Origin: Caprimulgus europaeus
Taxonomy: Eukaryota; Chordata; Aves; Caprimulgiformes; Caprimulgidae
NCBI GenBank assembly: GCA_907165065.1
Contig: OU015532.1
Coordinates: forward strand, 36,932,339 to 36,996,338
DNA length: 64,000 nucleotides
Direction of reading: 5' to 3'
This document shows, one piece after another, positions 48,201 to 62,553 of the stretch. Each line of letters begins with the position of its first letter. Position 1 is the stretch's first letter. The notes under the pieces were generated by a model. It saw only the letters and a program-made list of their open reading frames with translations, made no database searches and had not been told where the DNA came from. Position numbers and translations under genes: made by a program.

Positions 48201-51200
48201 GGTTTGGTTGAGACTGGCCAGTCAGATCAAAAGTGATTGTTAGAAACTGGGAAGGACAGTTTGACTATAAATCAGATAAAAAGGCCTTTATTTTTGAAAT
48301 CCAGTGAATATGTAAAAATATGTGAAAAGTTTACATTACATTTATCTGTTTTGGAGCATTTGGATCTGAATGTTTTCCGCTATACTATGTGTTGGTGCTG
48401 TCTACTAGATTAGCAGCAATAATCAGTCCTATGTTTCCTGTCTAGTTTCTTACATCTGTAGCCTTCTTAAAAACAATGGAAAACAGAATGCACTTTGGAT
48501 TTTCTTTCTTCTTTTCTTCCATATTCATAGGAAACTATTTATTATTAGTAAGTGGTATTCAGTATTCAGTAGTTTAGTGTTCATGCTGGTTGAAAGAGAA
48601 CTGATGTTTCCATTTCAGTGAAGAGCTAAAACTAAAACCCAGTATGACTAGAATTGCTGTTGAGATGTAACTGTTTAGCTTATAAGAATTGTTATTTATA
48701 GAACCCAGTATTCTAGTTCTTAATACTTCAGGAAATGCATGAGGCTAACTAGACATCTCCGTGGAAAAGCACTCTGTAAGTGGCTGTTGCAAAACCTAAC
48801 TACATTAAGCATTCTTTGCAATGTCAAATAGAGACTGAAGATGAAACTTGCTTTGTAAGTCCCTAGGGCTAATCAAATTACAACACTGGCTCTCCTTTAT
48901 ACTTCTGTCTGGGTTGTGTTCTTAGGTCTGTGAAGTGAACCTTTGTTATTTATGAGCAGCATGTTGGTTATCATTGCTACCAGCAAATGTATAATAGTAT
49001 CTTTCTTTTTTTTTTTTTAATTATCCTTTCTGAGAATATGGAATTGCTTAGGAGGAGAGACTTTCTTCTCTCTCCTGTGCCAATGAAAGACAAACCTTAT
49101 GTAACTATTCTCTGATGCTTTTGTTTGCTATGCTAAATAAGTTAACAGTAGTCAAGAAGGCCATAATTTCCACAGGTAATATTCTTCCCCTTTAGATGCC
49201 ACATGCTCCATTTATAAACTAAAAGTTCACTTTATCAGTATTGATAATATGACAGCAATTAAAGCTGTCATAGTCATATTTTTTCCACACTGTTAGTTCT
49301 CACATTTTTCAATTCATTGCTTCATACTCACTTATGCATTCTGTTCTGTAAACTTTATACCCAAGATTTTAATTGCTTTGGAAAGCCAAATGTGTAGCTA
49401 AATAGCTATTTGGTTTTAGGTTGTGTAAGTTTTTTCTTCTTAAAATCAATTTATCTGCAAAAATTACTTGAAATCTGCAGTCTCTTTTCTGCTGTCTTCG
49501 GTTAAGTGTGTTTAATTGTATCATCTCAGCTTCCTGCAGTAGAGTGTCTCAAGACTGAAGTGCTTCTGTTGCCAAAGAGAGAATATTAAAACTGTTAATT
49601 TTCTCTTTCTTTATAAGCAAGTATTTCCATTTAGCCTCATCCTTGGTTCTGTTTCATTCTGTTTCCTCATAGGTGGTTGCTTGTCAGCTCCTCTGCACCT
49701 TTGCTATTGCTCTTCTGATATTTGAAAATATTAGTTTATGAAGAGCTAAACAAATTCCAAAATGGAAGATTTCTGATGAAAAGTTGTTTAAATGCCAGTT
49801 CCCTTTGGATTGGTAATAAATATGTAGAAAGTTTGGAAAAAAGGGCTGGTTAACTTGTGACAGTATGTAGCAACAGTGTGTACTGACTTTTCCAAAACTA
49901 TGGAGATACATTAGACTTCCAGGTGGAATTGTATCTGGACTGTAAGATGCTGAAATGCAAACTTTGTTTTTATACTTTGCTATTAAAAAATGTTTTTAAT
50001 ACCAGTGTTATGGGAACAGTAGTTTAATTATCTTTGCAAGATGTTTAAGCATAGAATAAGAAAAACTTTTCTCTACTTCCAAACCTTGGAGAACTGGTTC
50101 CATTTTGAAGTTTTCTAAAAAGAGAAATATCTTACGTGTTATACCACACTGAAACATGTGTTTCTTTAATGAGGAACTAACTTCACCAGAAGAAAACATT
50201 TTGGAACTGAGTTACCAGAATCCTACTAGTCATATTTCAGCCAGATGTGCTTCAAACAGTTTCTAATGGTGAGAATTCAGTGGAAAGTATGGGTCCTTTT
50301 CTGTAGAGCTGCTGATATTTATGTAGAATGTCTTGACACTCAAGTTTAAAGCATATTTTGTGTTTGTGTATGTATGTGAACTTGAATACCCTTCCCAACT
50401 GTTGATACTCCTGTGCAATCACACTGAACGCCTGGCCGTCTGCTTGCTGCAAAAGGTTGAGGTTTACCTAATAATGTAAATCTCCTTTCAGTGAGGGGCT
50501 GCTACTTGCTTTGTTTTTCTCTTTCTCTCCTCTTTTGACTTCCATATGAGTAGCTTTGGTCCTTTTTTTTTTTTTCATGAAGTATGTATATTATTCTAGG
50601 GAGCAGCATGAAAATTAAACCAATTTGTGACTATTTGCTTGGAAGACTCAGAATAGTTCTTCTGCAGAATTTTAAGATAATTCACAAACTTCTTGGAGAA
50701 ACTGAGTTGTCCTTCTATGAACTCAATGGGATGAAAAGATGCTAGCATCTTAAGCTAATCATATTGTGAATGTTATCCACAGAAGCATAAACATTTAGAA
50801 TAATGTAGATATTGCAGAATTTACTGACTTCTATTATTCTGTATTAATTACAGTAACATTAAATAGCCCTAACTTAGTTTTAAGCCATGGAAAACAGTAG
50901 TTAATTAATTTCCTAAATCAGTAAAATTACCTCCCAAACTAACCTTCTTCTAGTAAAAAACAATTTGTGTTCTGTTCAAGATATTTCACTCCTCTTGCAC
51001 CAAAATTCACTCATTAAATGGTGAACTGAGCAGCATTAGAAAATTGTGTCAGAACTTTTGAGTTCAAACATACTTTCTTTTGGTGCAAAGAGGAACACCT
51101 GACCTTGTTCAGTGTGCTTAATTAGTTTAAGTAACAGTTTGTGAAACAAACAATACATTTTGTCTTAAGATTTCCTTTGTGTTATACTTAGTATTTTCAT

Positions 51201-54200
51201 GCCTAGAGCTGAGCTTATAGCTTTGGGTTTTTTTAAATTAAGTATTCTAGTGTTACCCTTTGTTGTCTTACAAAAACCCACTTAAATAACAAGCGTCAAA
51301 ATTTCACATATATGTGAAAACTGCTGTTTGTGAGGTGTGGTTTGGAACGAATTTTAATTTGTGCTACTGTTTAATTAGGAAAATGAAATGGTTAAAGGGG
51401 ACCTTTGCCCTTACTAAAACTTCATTATGTTTCAGTTATTCCTCCACTTCACATATTGAGCAAAAAATAGTTTTGATAAAAGGGAGTTAATCCAACTGCT
51501 AAGTGTCACTACAGTGGCAAAGTTAGATGGTTTTGTCTTCTCGTGGGGCTACTGAAAGTTATCCTCAGAAGGCACAACTTGGTTTTAGTTTAAAATGACT
51601 AGTTAAAATGTAATTATAACTATCTTCAGTACTGCTGCCATCTGTGTGCCATTTTTTTATATGTGTCTGGAGAATATACATTTCTGCAGTTTATGGCCCA
51701 ACACAGTGTTCCTTTTGGACTGTCTATACTCATAAAATGTTAATACTGCTGAGGAAAAGGAATGAGAAATGGTAGAGCAATGTTTCCAGCTTTGATGTGG
51801 TGGTGAAGTATAGAAAAGGAGGTAAAGTTATATGATGCTGAAATTCAGTTTTCTTTTTCTTTTAGATTATTCCCTCTGCTTTTTCCATATTACAGTGCAA
51901 GTGACTTTGCCAAAAGCTATCATTCTGCACCATTGCACATATGAAATTATGTAGAAGGAAGGCATCAGTATTAATGTATAGGAGAGGGAGTTGGGAGGAA
52001 TGGGATTTTATTACAAGATTTGTTTTTAATCTGCTATATGATCATGGATAATGCTTTGCTGTTAAGGAAGGAAGACACTTTCCCTGGTATCTGCCTTGAC
52101 TTGAATTTTTGAAAGACTTTGTCCAAAATAAATTAGCAGTTTCTTATGTCTTCGAACCCTCACTCTAATTCCACTTCTCTGGGTTTCCTTCAGGTGATTT
52201 AAATAATCTTGAAAGTGAGGTGCCCAAAACTGAGATGGTATTCCAGATTAATTTCTACCAATGTTTAGGTAGAGTATTTCTTCTCATACCTGGCAGGACA
52301 TCTTCTTGTTCGTGCATCACAGTACACAGTTTCCTTTCTTTGCAACAGCCTGATGTCATTTACTTACCATTCATTAAAACCTTGAATCTGCATCTGCTAA
52401 CTCTTACTTAGCTACTTGCTCCTCCTTCTAATGTGTTATTTTTCCTGTCTTGTCAAGATGGTTTTGAATTCTAATCTTCTATTCTAGTGCTCCTCCCTGC
52501 TTTCCTGTTTTTGCAAGGAAAATGATCACTCTTTGTATTACAGATTCTTTGTGAACTGTTGGATAGAACCAGACTTCAAGCAGACTATATAATTTTGTTC
52601 AGTAAGAGACCTCTAAATGCTGCTGTAACTGCCATGTGTCATTTTCCAATAAAATTTGCATCTACCCTGTCATACACTAATCTTGGTTATATTTGTCTAG
52701 TTTAAGTAACATACCTATATAAGATGTTATACTGCTACAATAAAAATGCAGGTTGGTGGTTTGTTTTTTTTCCCTGCCCTGTCATGTTGTTACTCTGAAT
52801 GTGCTGTAGAAAACAACTGTAATGGTACTGAACAGCTTTTATATCTTTTCTTGGAAGCTTAATGTTTGTCAAGTTGTATCGTTTTGACTGTGTGCAAAAT
52901 TGCCTGAACCTTTAGGCCAATAGTCTATTTGTGACTCTGCAGACAAACACTTATGTTTTGAGTATTCCATTCTTTTCACATGTTTGCTTGTGTCTCCTTC
53001 TTGTCCTTTAATTTTATTTAAACTGTAGGTTCTCTAGGAGTATTTCTGCATTTGCATAATATGTAATTGAAAGTGATTATAGTCTCTAGATAGCGTAGTA
53101 ATGCAAAGAATAGTTGACCAGATTACAACTTGTTGGAAAAATCTTACCTGTATGAGCTCAGTATAGACTAATTAGTGGTTTGATTTCCAGATTCTTTAGA
53201 GTTTGTTTGCTTTTTGGTTACTCAGCCCCAGGGCTCCTGGGAATAAAGAGGACCTGCTCTGCAATTGTTACTCTGAAATAATATTGTACCAGCCCCCTGA
53301 GGTGTAAAGGGATGGGGATGAGAGGAAATTACGATTGGGCAATGCATATGTTTGTTACAATACAAATGTGCCCAGAGATCAAAGGTAAAATCTTGGAAAG
53401 TGGTTGTAGTAGAGATGATTGTATCACTTCTCTCTTTGTGTCTACAGAACTGCTTTGTGAGAATATTGCATTTGTGTGGAACCGGGTGCACTGCTGGGGC
53501 TGCTTTTTTGTGAAGTAGGATCTGAAAGCTTCATGATGCAGTTCTGCTTGCTGCTCTTAACTGGAGAACCTGCCACGTTAAGTCTGCAAAATTTCCTCTC
53601 CTTCCACACATTGTTGGATGGTAATAACAGACAGCCAGACCAAGCTATTGCCGCTAGGTAGTTGATGATCCTGTGCTGCCTTGAAAATAAGATTATCTAG
53701 GTTTACAGGACAGGCTTCTACTGTTGAGGCTCTTGTGCATTAGAAGAGTTGTGGGTTTTGCTCTGGTTTCCTTCCTCTGTTTTGCTTGGAATTGGAATTT
53801 ATAAGCTATAATGTAGGGTCTCCTGAGCAGCTTCATGCTGATTTTTCTACAAGAAGACTCCATCTTCTTTATTGAGAACATGTGTCCTTTATAGCATTGT
53901 TCATTGAAGTTGCAGCTATCTATGTTGATTTATTCACCCCAACTTTCTATTTAAAGAAAAAACCCATCATTTTAACAGCAAACATTTTAATTAATTTGGC
54001 AGAATTTCAGTACAATCAAACTGAGGGAGTCTCATTCCAAATATGGATTCCAGTGAGAGTCTATACGATTTCAGTAACCTCATCAAAACTGTCAGGTTGC
54101 CTCTCGCTTAAATGCATAGCTATATCTCATTTGAGAACATAGTACTTCTGTTGTAATATTCTAGGTAAACAACATCAGATTTAGAGGTTTTTGTTAAATA

Positions 54201-57200
54201 AGACTGAGCAGTCATCTCCAGAATTTTAGACAGAAGTGAATGAGATGCTATTTTTTATTGGCGAGACTACATCTGATTTTTGGTAAAACAGTATCTCTCC
54301 CCCCACCCCCAATACTCAGTTTATATTTTTGCTACTCTGATTTGGATGAGCTGGATTGCCCACCCCAGAATACAAGTCACTGTCTTTGTCTTTAGATACC
54401 AGTATTTTCCATACTTTTATATTTATTGTATCTTATACTTTTGACCTGAGGCAGTGTGCTTTGCTCTTCAGCGATATCTGAGGTCTTGACTGGATTCTTG
54501 GCAGACTGTGGTATTATATTTTTCATGATGTGCTGGTTAGCAAAATCACCTCTAATACATTAACTAAAACCTACTTTTTTCATGCAACTGAAACCCTTAG
54601 TCCTTGTAGAGGAAAATAGCTTTAAAAGCTCTTACTGCTTAGATGCCTTTTGTAACTCTGTAAAGATCCCCTCTAGGGAAGAGGGGGGCTTGCTTGGGGC
54701 TGCATGCACATACCAGTGCTCTGGGTACATTACTTCTCAAGAACATCAGTTTAAGCAAACTGACTTCAGATGCTGGCAGTCTTTGTAATACCAAACTGAA
54801 GTTTTTTCTGTGCAAAGCCTATGAACAATACTAGCAAGCTACAACTGGATGAGAAGTTTGATGTAGGGCTATATTTCTGTTTCTCTGTCAGTCTTAAATT
54901 TGACATCATATACATCACCAAATGTATATTTTTTTTTTTTCTTCCAGTAGTCATGGTAGAAGAAAGTTTCAGTGAAAGTTAAGCTAGGTATGAAATATTA
55001 AAATGACTTTTTAATTTCAGACCCTTGCCTGTGATTTCCTTAAACAGTGTCTTATCCTAACAAACCTTAGGTCTGCCCAAAAGGGTTTGGAACGACATCT
55101 AAGAACTGTTCCTTTATGTCTTTAGCCAATTCTCTCAGTTCTTCATGAACAGTACAGGAGCCTGTATCACCTTTTTAGTGATATAGTCCTTTTCCATATA
55201 ATTTTCTTGCTAGATAGTGAAGAGCTTGTTTGAAAGAGTAATTGACTGATAAAACTTTCAAGATTTGCTTGTGTCAAAAATGATTTGTGGAGAAAATTCC
55301 TAACCTCAAAAATCCTCTGAATATGCAGTCATAGGATTTCCTGGGGTGTATATACAACCAGCTGCCTAAGGCTGGTATGTGTTGGGCTTGTATAACTTTC
55401 TCTGGTTGCATGGAAGAGCTCCATGTCATGGCCCTTCCTGGCATTGTGATGGAAACAGTCACGCCTGGACAGCGAGCACAGAGTTTCTGAGGAGGCCTGG
55501 GCACAGAGTGTATGCACACAAGTAGTGCACTGTGCATTAGAACAGGTATGCTCTGCTCTGCTTTTGTGATGCCCCTGAACTGGAGCCACTAGGAGCAGAC
55601 AGATGCTGCTGAAACAATTTGGGAAGCCTGCTCCTGCTTGTCATATTTTCGAGGAGCAGATTGGCAATACTAAAAGAGATTGTTATTGGCTAGAGATACT
55701 GGTTTGGCATCAGCAGCAATGCTTACTGCTGTGCTTCCTTTTTCAGTTGGCTTAAGCAAGTCACAGAAGAAAGGAATTAGCAAAGTGGTAGAGCTGCTGC
55801 CTGGAAATCCACTGCAGCCTATTCTGAAGTTGTGTGTAGGAAAGAAGGGCAGCAGATGCAAGCAGCAAGAAGAATAAATTGTCTGTGTAAATCACAGGTA
55901 GCACATGAGCCTGCATTACAGAAAGTTGGAATAGTCCAAAATCAAGAGGTGTTCAACCAAGTCGGAGATTAAACAGCAGCAGTAGGCCAAGGCATGCATT
56001 TTTTCCTTCCTATGTGCCTTGTAATTCATTTCTGTATAGAGTTTTCAGCTGGTTCATAGTTGCTGATGAGCCCAAACAAGGATGTAAACCAGCTGAAAAG
56101 CAACCCAGGGAAAAAAAAATGTAGCAGGCAATTGTGCAGCTGAGCAGGCATTAATGTAGGCAGAAAGGAGGGGCAGGAATGTGTGGTTTCTGGCAGCAGT
56201 ACAGATTTTTAATGTAAAACTGCATCTTCAGTAAAAAGGGTGAGCATGAGTAAAAATGCTAACCAGGTTCTTACTCAGAACAAGCAAAGAAAAGGAGCGT
56301 TAGGTGCTTGGAACATCCTTTAAACTTTTAACAGCTCTAGGAAGGATTTTGTTACAAACCTTTATTATGATTCTTCGTATTTTGATTAAAAGTGAGCAAA
56401 TGCTTGGCCGCATACAGCCTATCCTTCCACTGCTTAGGGCTTTTGTGCATCATTAGGTCAGTGTCCTGGTTTTAGTCTGCATATTCTGGTTTTAAAATGC
56501 ATCATAATATGCTGTATTGGAGGTTGTAATATATCCATGTGTAATGAATTATAGCTGAGGTCAGAAACTATGCTGAATAGTAGATTTTTAAACCACAGTA
56601 TTTCTTCCTATGCTAAAATTCAGAGTGAAATGTATAACAATCCATAAAATAGCTGGTACAGTTCATAACATGCTTGCATTCCTTCCCTATTAATAGTCTA
56701 TTATCCATTTGTCAGCATGCTATGGCTTAACCATTAGCCAAGTTTTTGCAGCTGCTGCTTTACAAGTCTGTAGAATGTAGTTATCTCCAGCTCCTGTTTT
56801 TTGTCTTCTAGTAAGAGAAAATTTTATAGAGAACTTACTAAAGTGTCGAAGACTGAAGTTCAGTTCTGAGTGAAAGTCTCTGATCTTGATTTAGCTCACT
56901 TGGCCTGTGTTTCTTTTCCTGTTATTTCTTTTGTTTGAACTACATTGGTTGCAGCAGTTGTTTCAAGTAATAGTGGTTTGCTTAATCTCATTAGAAGTTC
57001 TGCACACAGTTGTTTTATTCCTGTATTTTTGTAGTTCTATTTTTAAGAACATTTTGTGCAAATGATAGTTTCTGATCTGAAGATAGAGCCCCTAGAGAGG
57101 TCTGTTTTGGGATGAGTGGGTCTGTGGGTAGCATGTGTGGGTTTTTTTGTTCTGACTCCCTCTATTAAAATGTGGATGAAGGTGAATATTGTGTGCAGCA

Positions 57201-59617
57201 AAGATAGCTGTCGTGTAGAAAGTAGCACGTATGTAGACTGCCAGACTACTCTGTGCATGATACTGAGCAGTCACTGGAAAATAACAGTTAAGATTACTGC
57301 TAAATCAAAATAATTTCATACTGGTTACTTGGAGATGCAAAGTTCCTAGAAGTATTTGTGTGGTCTGGTAGCTCTGTGTGCGCGTGCATGTGTGTGCTTT
57401 TTAAAATTCCAATACTGTCAAATTCCAAAGGCCACAATTTGTAAATCATGATAGATACCCACTTTTCTTTGATTTTTGGTGCCAAATAAAATTTGTTAAT
57501 ATAACTATGAAATATTTGCGTATATTTATAAGGTTCTGTCTCCTAGAATAGCATTATGCCGATAGGATGTATTGAGATATTTCCCATCTTATAAACCCCA
57601 GTGCTAGGGAATAAATTGCATTTTGTGTACTTGACTGTCTCACCTGCATTCAGTGCAGTCGTTTACCTCTGACTGGATGACTAATATGTCAAACCTATCG
57701 CCAGTTTAATAGAGTGGCTGTTGAAATACATACCAACAAGCTATGTTTCCATTCATTTCTAAAGTATTAAACTGGTTATTTTCATGCCAAGAGCCAACTA
57801 TTACCAGATATTAGTAATGAATGGAATAGAGTGGAAGTAGACCAGTCTGCTTCTAGGCTTGTGTTTCAGTTGCCTCAGTGTCTTGTTTGCTTTTTTTTTC
57901 TGATGTTGGAGTGTTCCTCCATGGGGTTAGATAGAGGATATCTGTGAATGGCCAGGAAATGAGAGTTTGTATAGCAATACCATTTACACAACTGTACTTG
58001 CTGTTACTGGAGTACAGTAAGGTACTGGATCTCTGTAAATGTCACCAACTTGTTTGGAATTAATGATGCAACCTGAATGCTGGGTGCTGCTTAACAATGT
58101 GAACGTGGCCCTAGTGCAGTTGTAGAGCCATCTGGAGTTTTGAGCAGAAAACATAAGAATTTGTAGCCAGGCCTGAAGCATCTGCATGTCATGCAGACAC
58201 TGTAATTGATTCTATTGAATATAACCTTAGTATTTACATAAGTTTGGGGTTTTGTACCTGTAATGTTCCTCAGCTACTGAGAGTGTCCAGTGCTAGGTAA
58301 TTAAGAACAATCAGTCATGTTAGCCTAGTTCATCTGAAGGATAGGCAACATTGACTCTCTTGCATAGCAAACTGCCTTCTTTCTAGTAGTTGAATACCTG
58401 ACACTTAAGATTCTGATGTTTAAGAAATCCTATAAGTCACTGGCATTTTTTAGGCAAAATGTAATTTAGATTTGATCCATAAATTTTACTATACGTGCAG
58501 ACAAAAACTCAGGTAAAGAAAACTTTCTGAGGTACCAGGCAAAGACATCTGGTTCATGATGCTGTGGGATCAGTGATAAAAGTCGTATAGGTTGTATTCC
58601 TGAGCTCTAAAAATAGACACAAACTCAATTACTGTCATGTGCCCCTGTCAGAAACTATAGATGGAATTACAGTGTTATGTTTTTTTATCAATGCCAAAGT
58701 TTTTCAATAATCTGTGTGTGTACTGACAAAAGTTTATGACCTCAGAGTATTTTAATTACTACAGCTTTTCTGTGCTTCAGTAACTCTAGTTTAGAGTTGT
58801 AACTGATGAGGTAAGGATAAAGTGAAGAAAGAATGATAGGGAGTGGTGTGAAAGTTTTTTTTTTTTTATTAGCTCAATTGATACAGTCAGGAAAAGGGAG
58901 AGCTTTTCACTAGAAACTTGAAGAGGGGCTTGGAAAAACCTGCCTTGTGAGTTGGTCTGATAAAGGAGAGTCTAAACTTAGTTCATAGGCAGAAATAGTC
59001 TGTAGAGTTACTGATGAACTGAGACATTAAGCTTTCCTAGTTTCTCTGTAAGTTTCACTTAACCTGAAAATTTCTTTTAAGTTTAAATTGCAATTTTGTA
59101 GTATACTGTAAGACACCAAATGCTTGTGGTTATTTGCATCCCTTTGTATGTGAGCGGTCCAGTAAACTACTGATATGCTTAATCATTTGTCATTAATTAA
59201 TTCTTTGGAGATTCACTATCCTAGTCTAGGCATGTGGAAGTTCTAATGGAAGAATAAAGACAACATAATTTTTTGTTAAATAGAAATACTTGGGTGACAT
59301 TTTGTAGAGCAGGCAGTTGATAGTTAGTTTCGATGGTACTGAAATGGAAGCAGAATGCTGACACTCCTCACTGCACCAGATTTTAAAGCAATTGAAAGTG
59401 AAAACTGACCCTGTTCAAACCTCTCTTGAGTTTGTCATCATCACCATGGTTGATATGTATCCTTGGTGGTTTCATCTTTTGTATGAAGCAGTGAAGCAGC
59501 TGAGAACATCTGTCTTACTCCTAAAGGTTTTCTTTTCCCTTTGCCTCATTATGTACTTCAGAGAGATATCTCCTCTTTTGCAGTGATTACTTCTTCTGTC
59601 ATTGGTTTATTTCTTTG

Positions 59618-59641
59618 TTATCACCTCTAAAGAGGTGATAA
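59618..59641. repeat. Inverted repeat with 11-base arms
   Basis: TTATCACCTCT and AGAGGTGATAA flank a two-base AA centre. No transposon or binding factor is recognised for this palindrome. Confidence 0.88.
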
Positions 59642-60084
59642 GAAACGAGTTTAAAGACACCTTAAAATCTAACATCTTGTTACACCAGTCACAATATTAA
59701 ATTTAATTTCAATATCAGGGGTGAGTTTTCTTTGGAAATAGTGAAGAAAGTCGCAGCATAAATTGAAGTTACACCCTTTTGTGTTAATTTGCTAGTCTTT
59801 CCAGTCCCCTTTTGTATATTCTTCATTTTATCTGTTCAAGGCTGAAGAGATGCTATGCACATTGTTTACAACAGCAGTCAATTTACAGTGCCTGTTTAGT
59901 CATTGTTGAATTTCTTGGATTTTATATGTTTTCTGAAACAAACAGAACCATGTTGTCTTGGTCAGTTGGGGTGAAAATGTTGGTGGCTGACAAACTCAGA
60001 CTGTACTACTCAGACTCACTAATACTTTATAGTTATGATTGAAGGTGAAATTTCACTGGTAACTTTGACAATGCTACAGGCTTT

Positions 60085-60132
60085 TATATATGTGCTTGTA
60101 CATACATGTATTTATATATACATACATATACA
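60085..60132. repeat. Imperfect TA/CATA simple repeat
   Basis: Alternating purine-pyrimidine sequence of ATACATGTATTTATATATAC type. It is simple sequence within the RAD51B intron. Confidence 0.7.
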
Positions 60133-60229
60133 CCCTGTGTTAACTTTTTTATTCTCACAGAAGCATTTGTGCAGCCATATAGTGAATGGAGTGGGGAAGC
60201 ATTTGGCCAAGGCCCTCACACACATGGTC

Positions 60230-60318
60230 TGAATCTTGCAACTGTCCTAAGCTAGGACAAGAGTTGGACTCCATGATCTTTGTGGGTCTCTTCCAGCTCA
60301 CAACATTCTATGATTTGA
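60230..60318 (+). mobile_element. CR1-like 3' tail fragment
   Basis: AGTTGGACTCCATGATCTTTG, GGGTCTCTTCCAGCTCA and the terminal ATTCTATGATTTG follow the order of a CR1 3' end. The 5' edge is not clear. Confidence 0.75.
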
Positions 60319-62529
60319 ACTGATCCAGCTGAAGAAGTCTTTCATTTTTTTTATCTGAGTAACTTCACCTGAACACAGTATCCTTGTATCTTGACTTGTT
60401 CATTTGTATTCCACTGTAATCCCTACATCTTTTTGTAAAGAATGCCTGTGTTGCTAACCAGTCTTTATTTTTAAGTTATCCTGGTTTATCACTTATAACT
60501 TATTTTTAAGTTATATTTGTGGTTATCTGGATAGCAGCTTGTGCTTTCTTGAATTGCATCTCCCTCCCCCACGCCACTTTTTAAAAAAACCTAATTATTT
60601 TTTTCAAGTATTTCTCCAGTCTCGAGGCAAGACCTTCTTGAAGGATAATCCTGTCCTGTCCTGGTCAGTTCCTCTGTTTATGGTGCTGATGCACGCGCAT
60701 TTTGCTGGATCGATGTAGGGGACTTCACTGTGGTGGGAATGAACAGCTGAGAAAGTTTAGAACAAGGCAGCTACTAGTGAGCATTGTGCTGTGGTTTATC
60801 TGTTCCTCTCACTAGAACATACTAACTGGGCAACAGGTATGTATTTCAGCTGCATGGGTTAGGACTGAACTTAAATGTACTAATTCTTCTCAGGTTTATT
60901 TTCTGTATTAATATAATGAAAGATAGGTATGGCAGGTGATTCGCAAGCAAATAATTTCATTGGGGGTCTCTAATTATACTGAAACTACAGGCATTGACTT
61001 CTGAGTCATCAGAACTTGAAGATAGAATTAATTCCCTGTGGTATAAGTCATTGCAATCCAATTTTTCTTCATAATTTTAGACATTGAAATATTATCATTT
61101 ACATAAAAATACTAACTATATAAATATTTTTCAAGAACTGCAAGCGGATTTTATATTCTTATTGGTTTTCTGGTTGCTTATTCTGTCTAAATTGCATAAA
61201 TGCTCTGGCAATCTTGGTGGAATATGAAGATTATATATAAAGGATTTGACTAGCTTTTAAAAGAGGAATCACAAGCATTTTCTGCTTTCTATACTTTATG
61301 AATACTGAGTATATAGACAATCTGAAGTGTACTCTGTTATTCATTTTGTATGATTGTTGTCATTAATTTTGTTTTCCATCACCTACTTTTCAGAATGTTT
61401 ATGGTCTTTTGATAGGAAGATGTATTTTCTATTGCACTAGAAGTTGTTTGGATTATATTCTTAGCTGTGAAGGATTCTATTTGTGGCAAATATTGTTTGC
61501 TCACCAACTGAAGTTAAGTACAATGTTCTTATTTTAACTTCCAACATATACTGTTCTATAGCAATTTGGGGTGTTTTATTTCAGACAAAGAAAGTGGCTT
61601 TGTATTTTGCTCAGTACCTAATTAAATTTGCTTTTGACTGGGACTACTATTTGGCTATTGCTTATGGTAAATTGATATTATTTCTGCATGCAAATCAATT
61701 ATGTTAATTTAGATCCTTGCACTAAGTGTCTAATCAGTGCTTGCTGGAGAAATAATAAATATAGGTGGCATAGTGGAGAAGCTTACTGTTGTGTGGTTAC
61801 CAGTTAAATTCCTTCCCTTGTTAAGATTTTGCATAGTTGGTTTAGATTAAGAACTTCAGTATTCACTTTGAGATTAAATATAAGAAAGCCTTTAATTACT
61901 CACTTTAGTTAGGCAGAATGCTTTGTTAGCTGAAACATGCTCTGATATTGGTTATTTAGTGGCAATTTTTGTTATACAACCTTTGATGCTCCCATTGAGG
62001 GAGCTGGGAATTGGCTGTGCTGCAATGTTTCCTGCCAGTGGTGGGGCCTCTCTCTGAGCAGCATCCACAAGATGGTGCCTTTTCATCACCGAAAGGGAAA
62101 GGGGTTTTGCTTTTCAAAGTTCATGTTGGCTTTTGGCCTGCTGCTTGTCAGAAATGAGAAGCTTAGGTACTGAGGTGACAATGTCCTTTTCTCCTTGGAT
62201 ATAAAGTGAATGCTATTGTTCTCTGCTCTTTCCAGCCTTCGTGGTTGGAAAGCGTTTGACTGTGGTGCTCAGAAGCGCAGAATTTAGAAGAGAAAGGTAG
62301 TGGCTTGGAAATAAAAATTGAGCCGTGTTGGCAGAATTGTGGAAAGATTGTCCCTGGAATACTGCAGTTGTGCAGGCTGAGGAGGATGTGTGCTACCTGA
62401 GCATCTTGTGAAATCAGGCCTGGAACTGCAAAACATTTTCCATGTCAGGCTCAGAGCACCTTGGTGGAACTGTGCAGGAGCCTGAAAGTGGAAGAATGAG
62501 AAGTGCTTTAGGCAAGTGCTGCCCAGTTT

Positions 62530-62553
62530 GGGGTGGGGGGGTGGGTGAAGGGG
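62530..62553 (+). other. Canonical G-quadruplex motif
   Basis: Runs GGGG, GGGGGGG, GGG and GGGG are separated by 1, 1 and 4 bases, so the stretch satisfies the four-run, short-loop rule for an intramolecular G-quadruplex. It lies on the coding strand of the RAD51B intron, so the pre-mRNA would carry it too. Confidence 0.75.

Noticed and set aside
55747..55876. Possible alternative 3' terminal exon after a TTTTTCAG acceptor, followed by AATAAA
   Set aside because: RAD51B would enter it in phase 0 and hit a stop at the third codon; the attractive open frame is in another phase and matches nothing known.
56462..56605. TGTCCTGGTTTTAG followed about 130 bases later by TTAAACCACA, like the ends of the avian LTR
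   Set aside because: The interior does not resemble the LTR, the spacing is far too short and no flanking duplication is seen.
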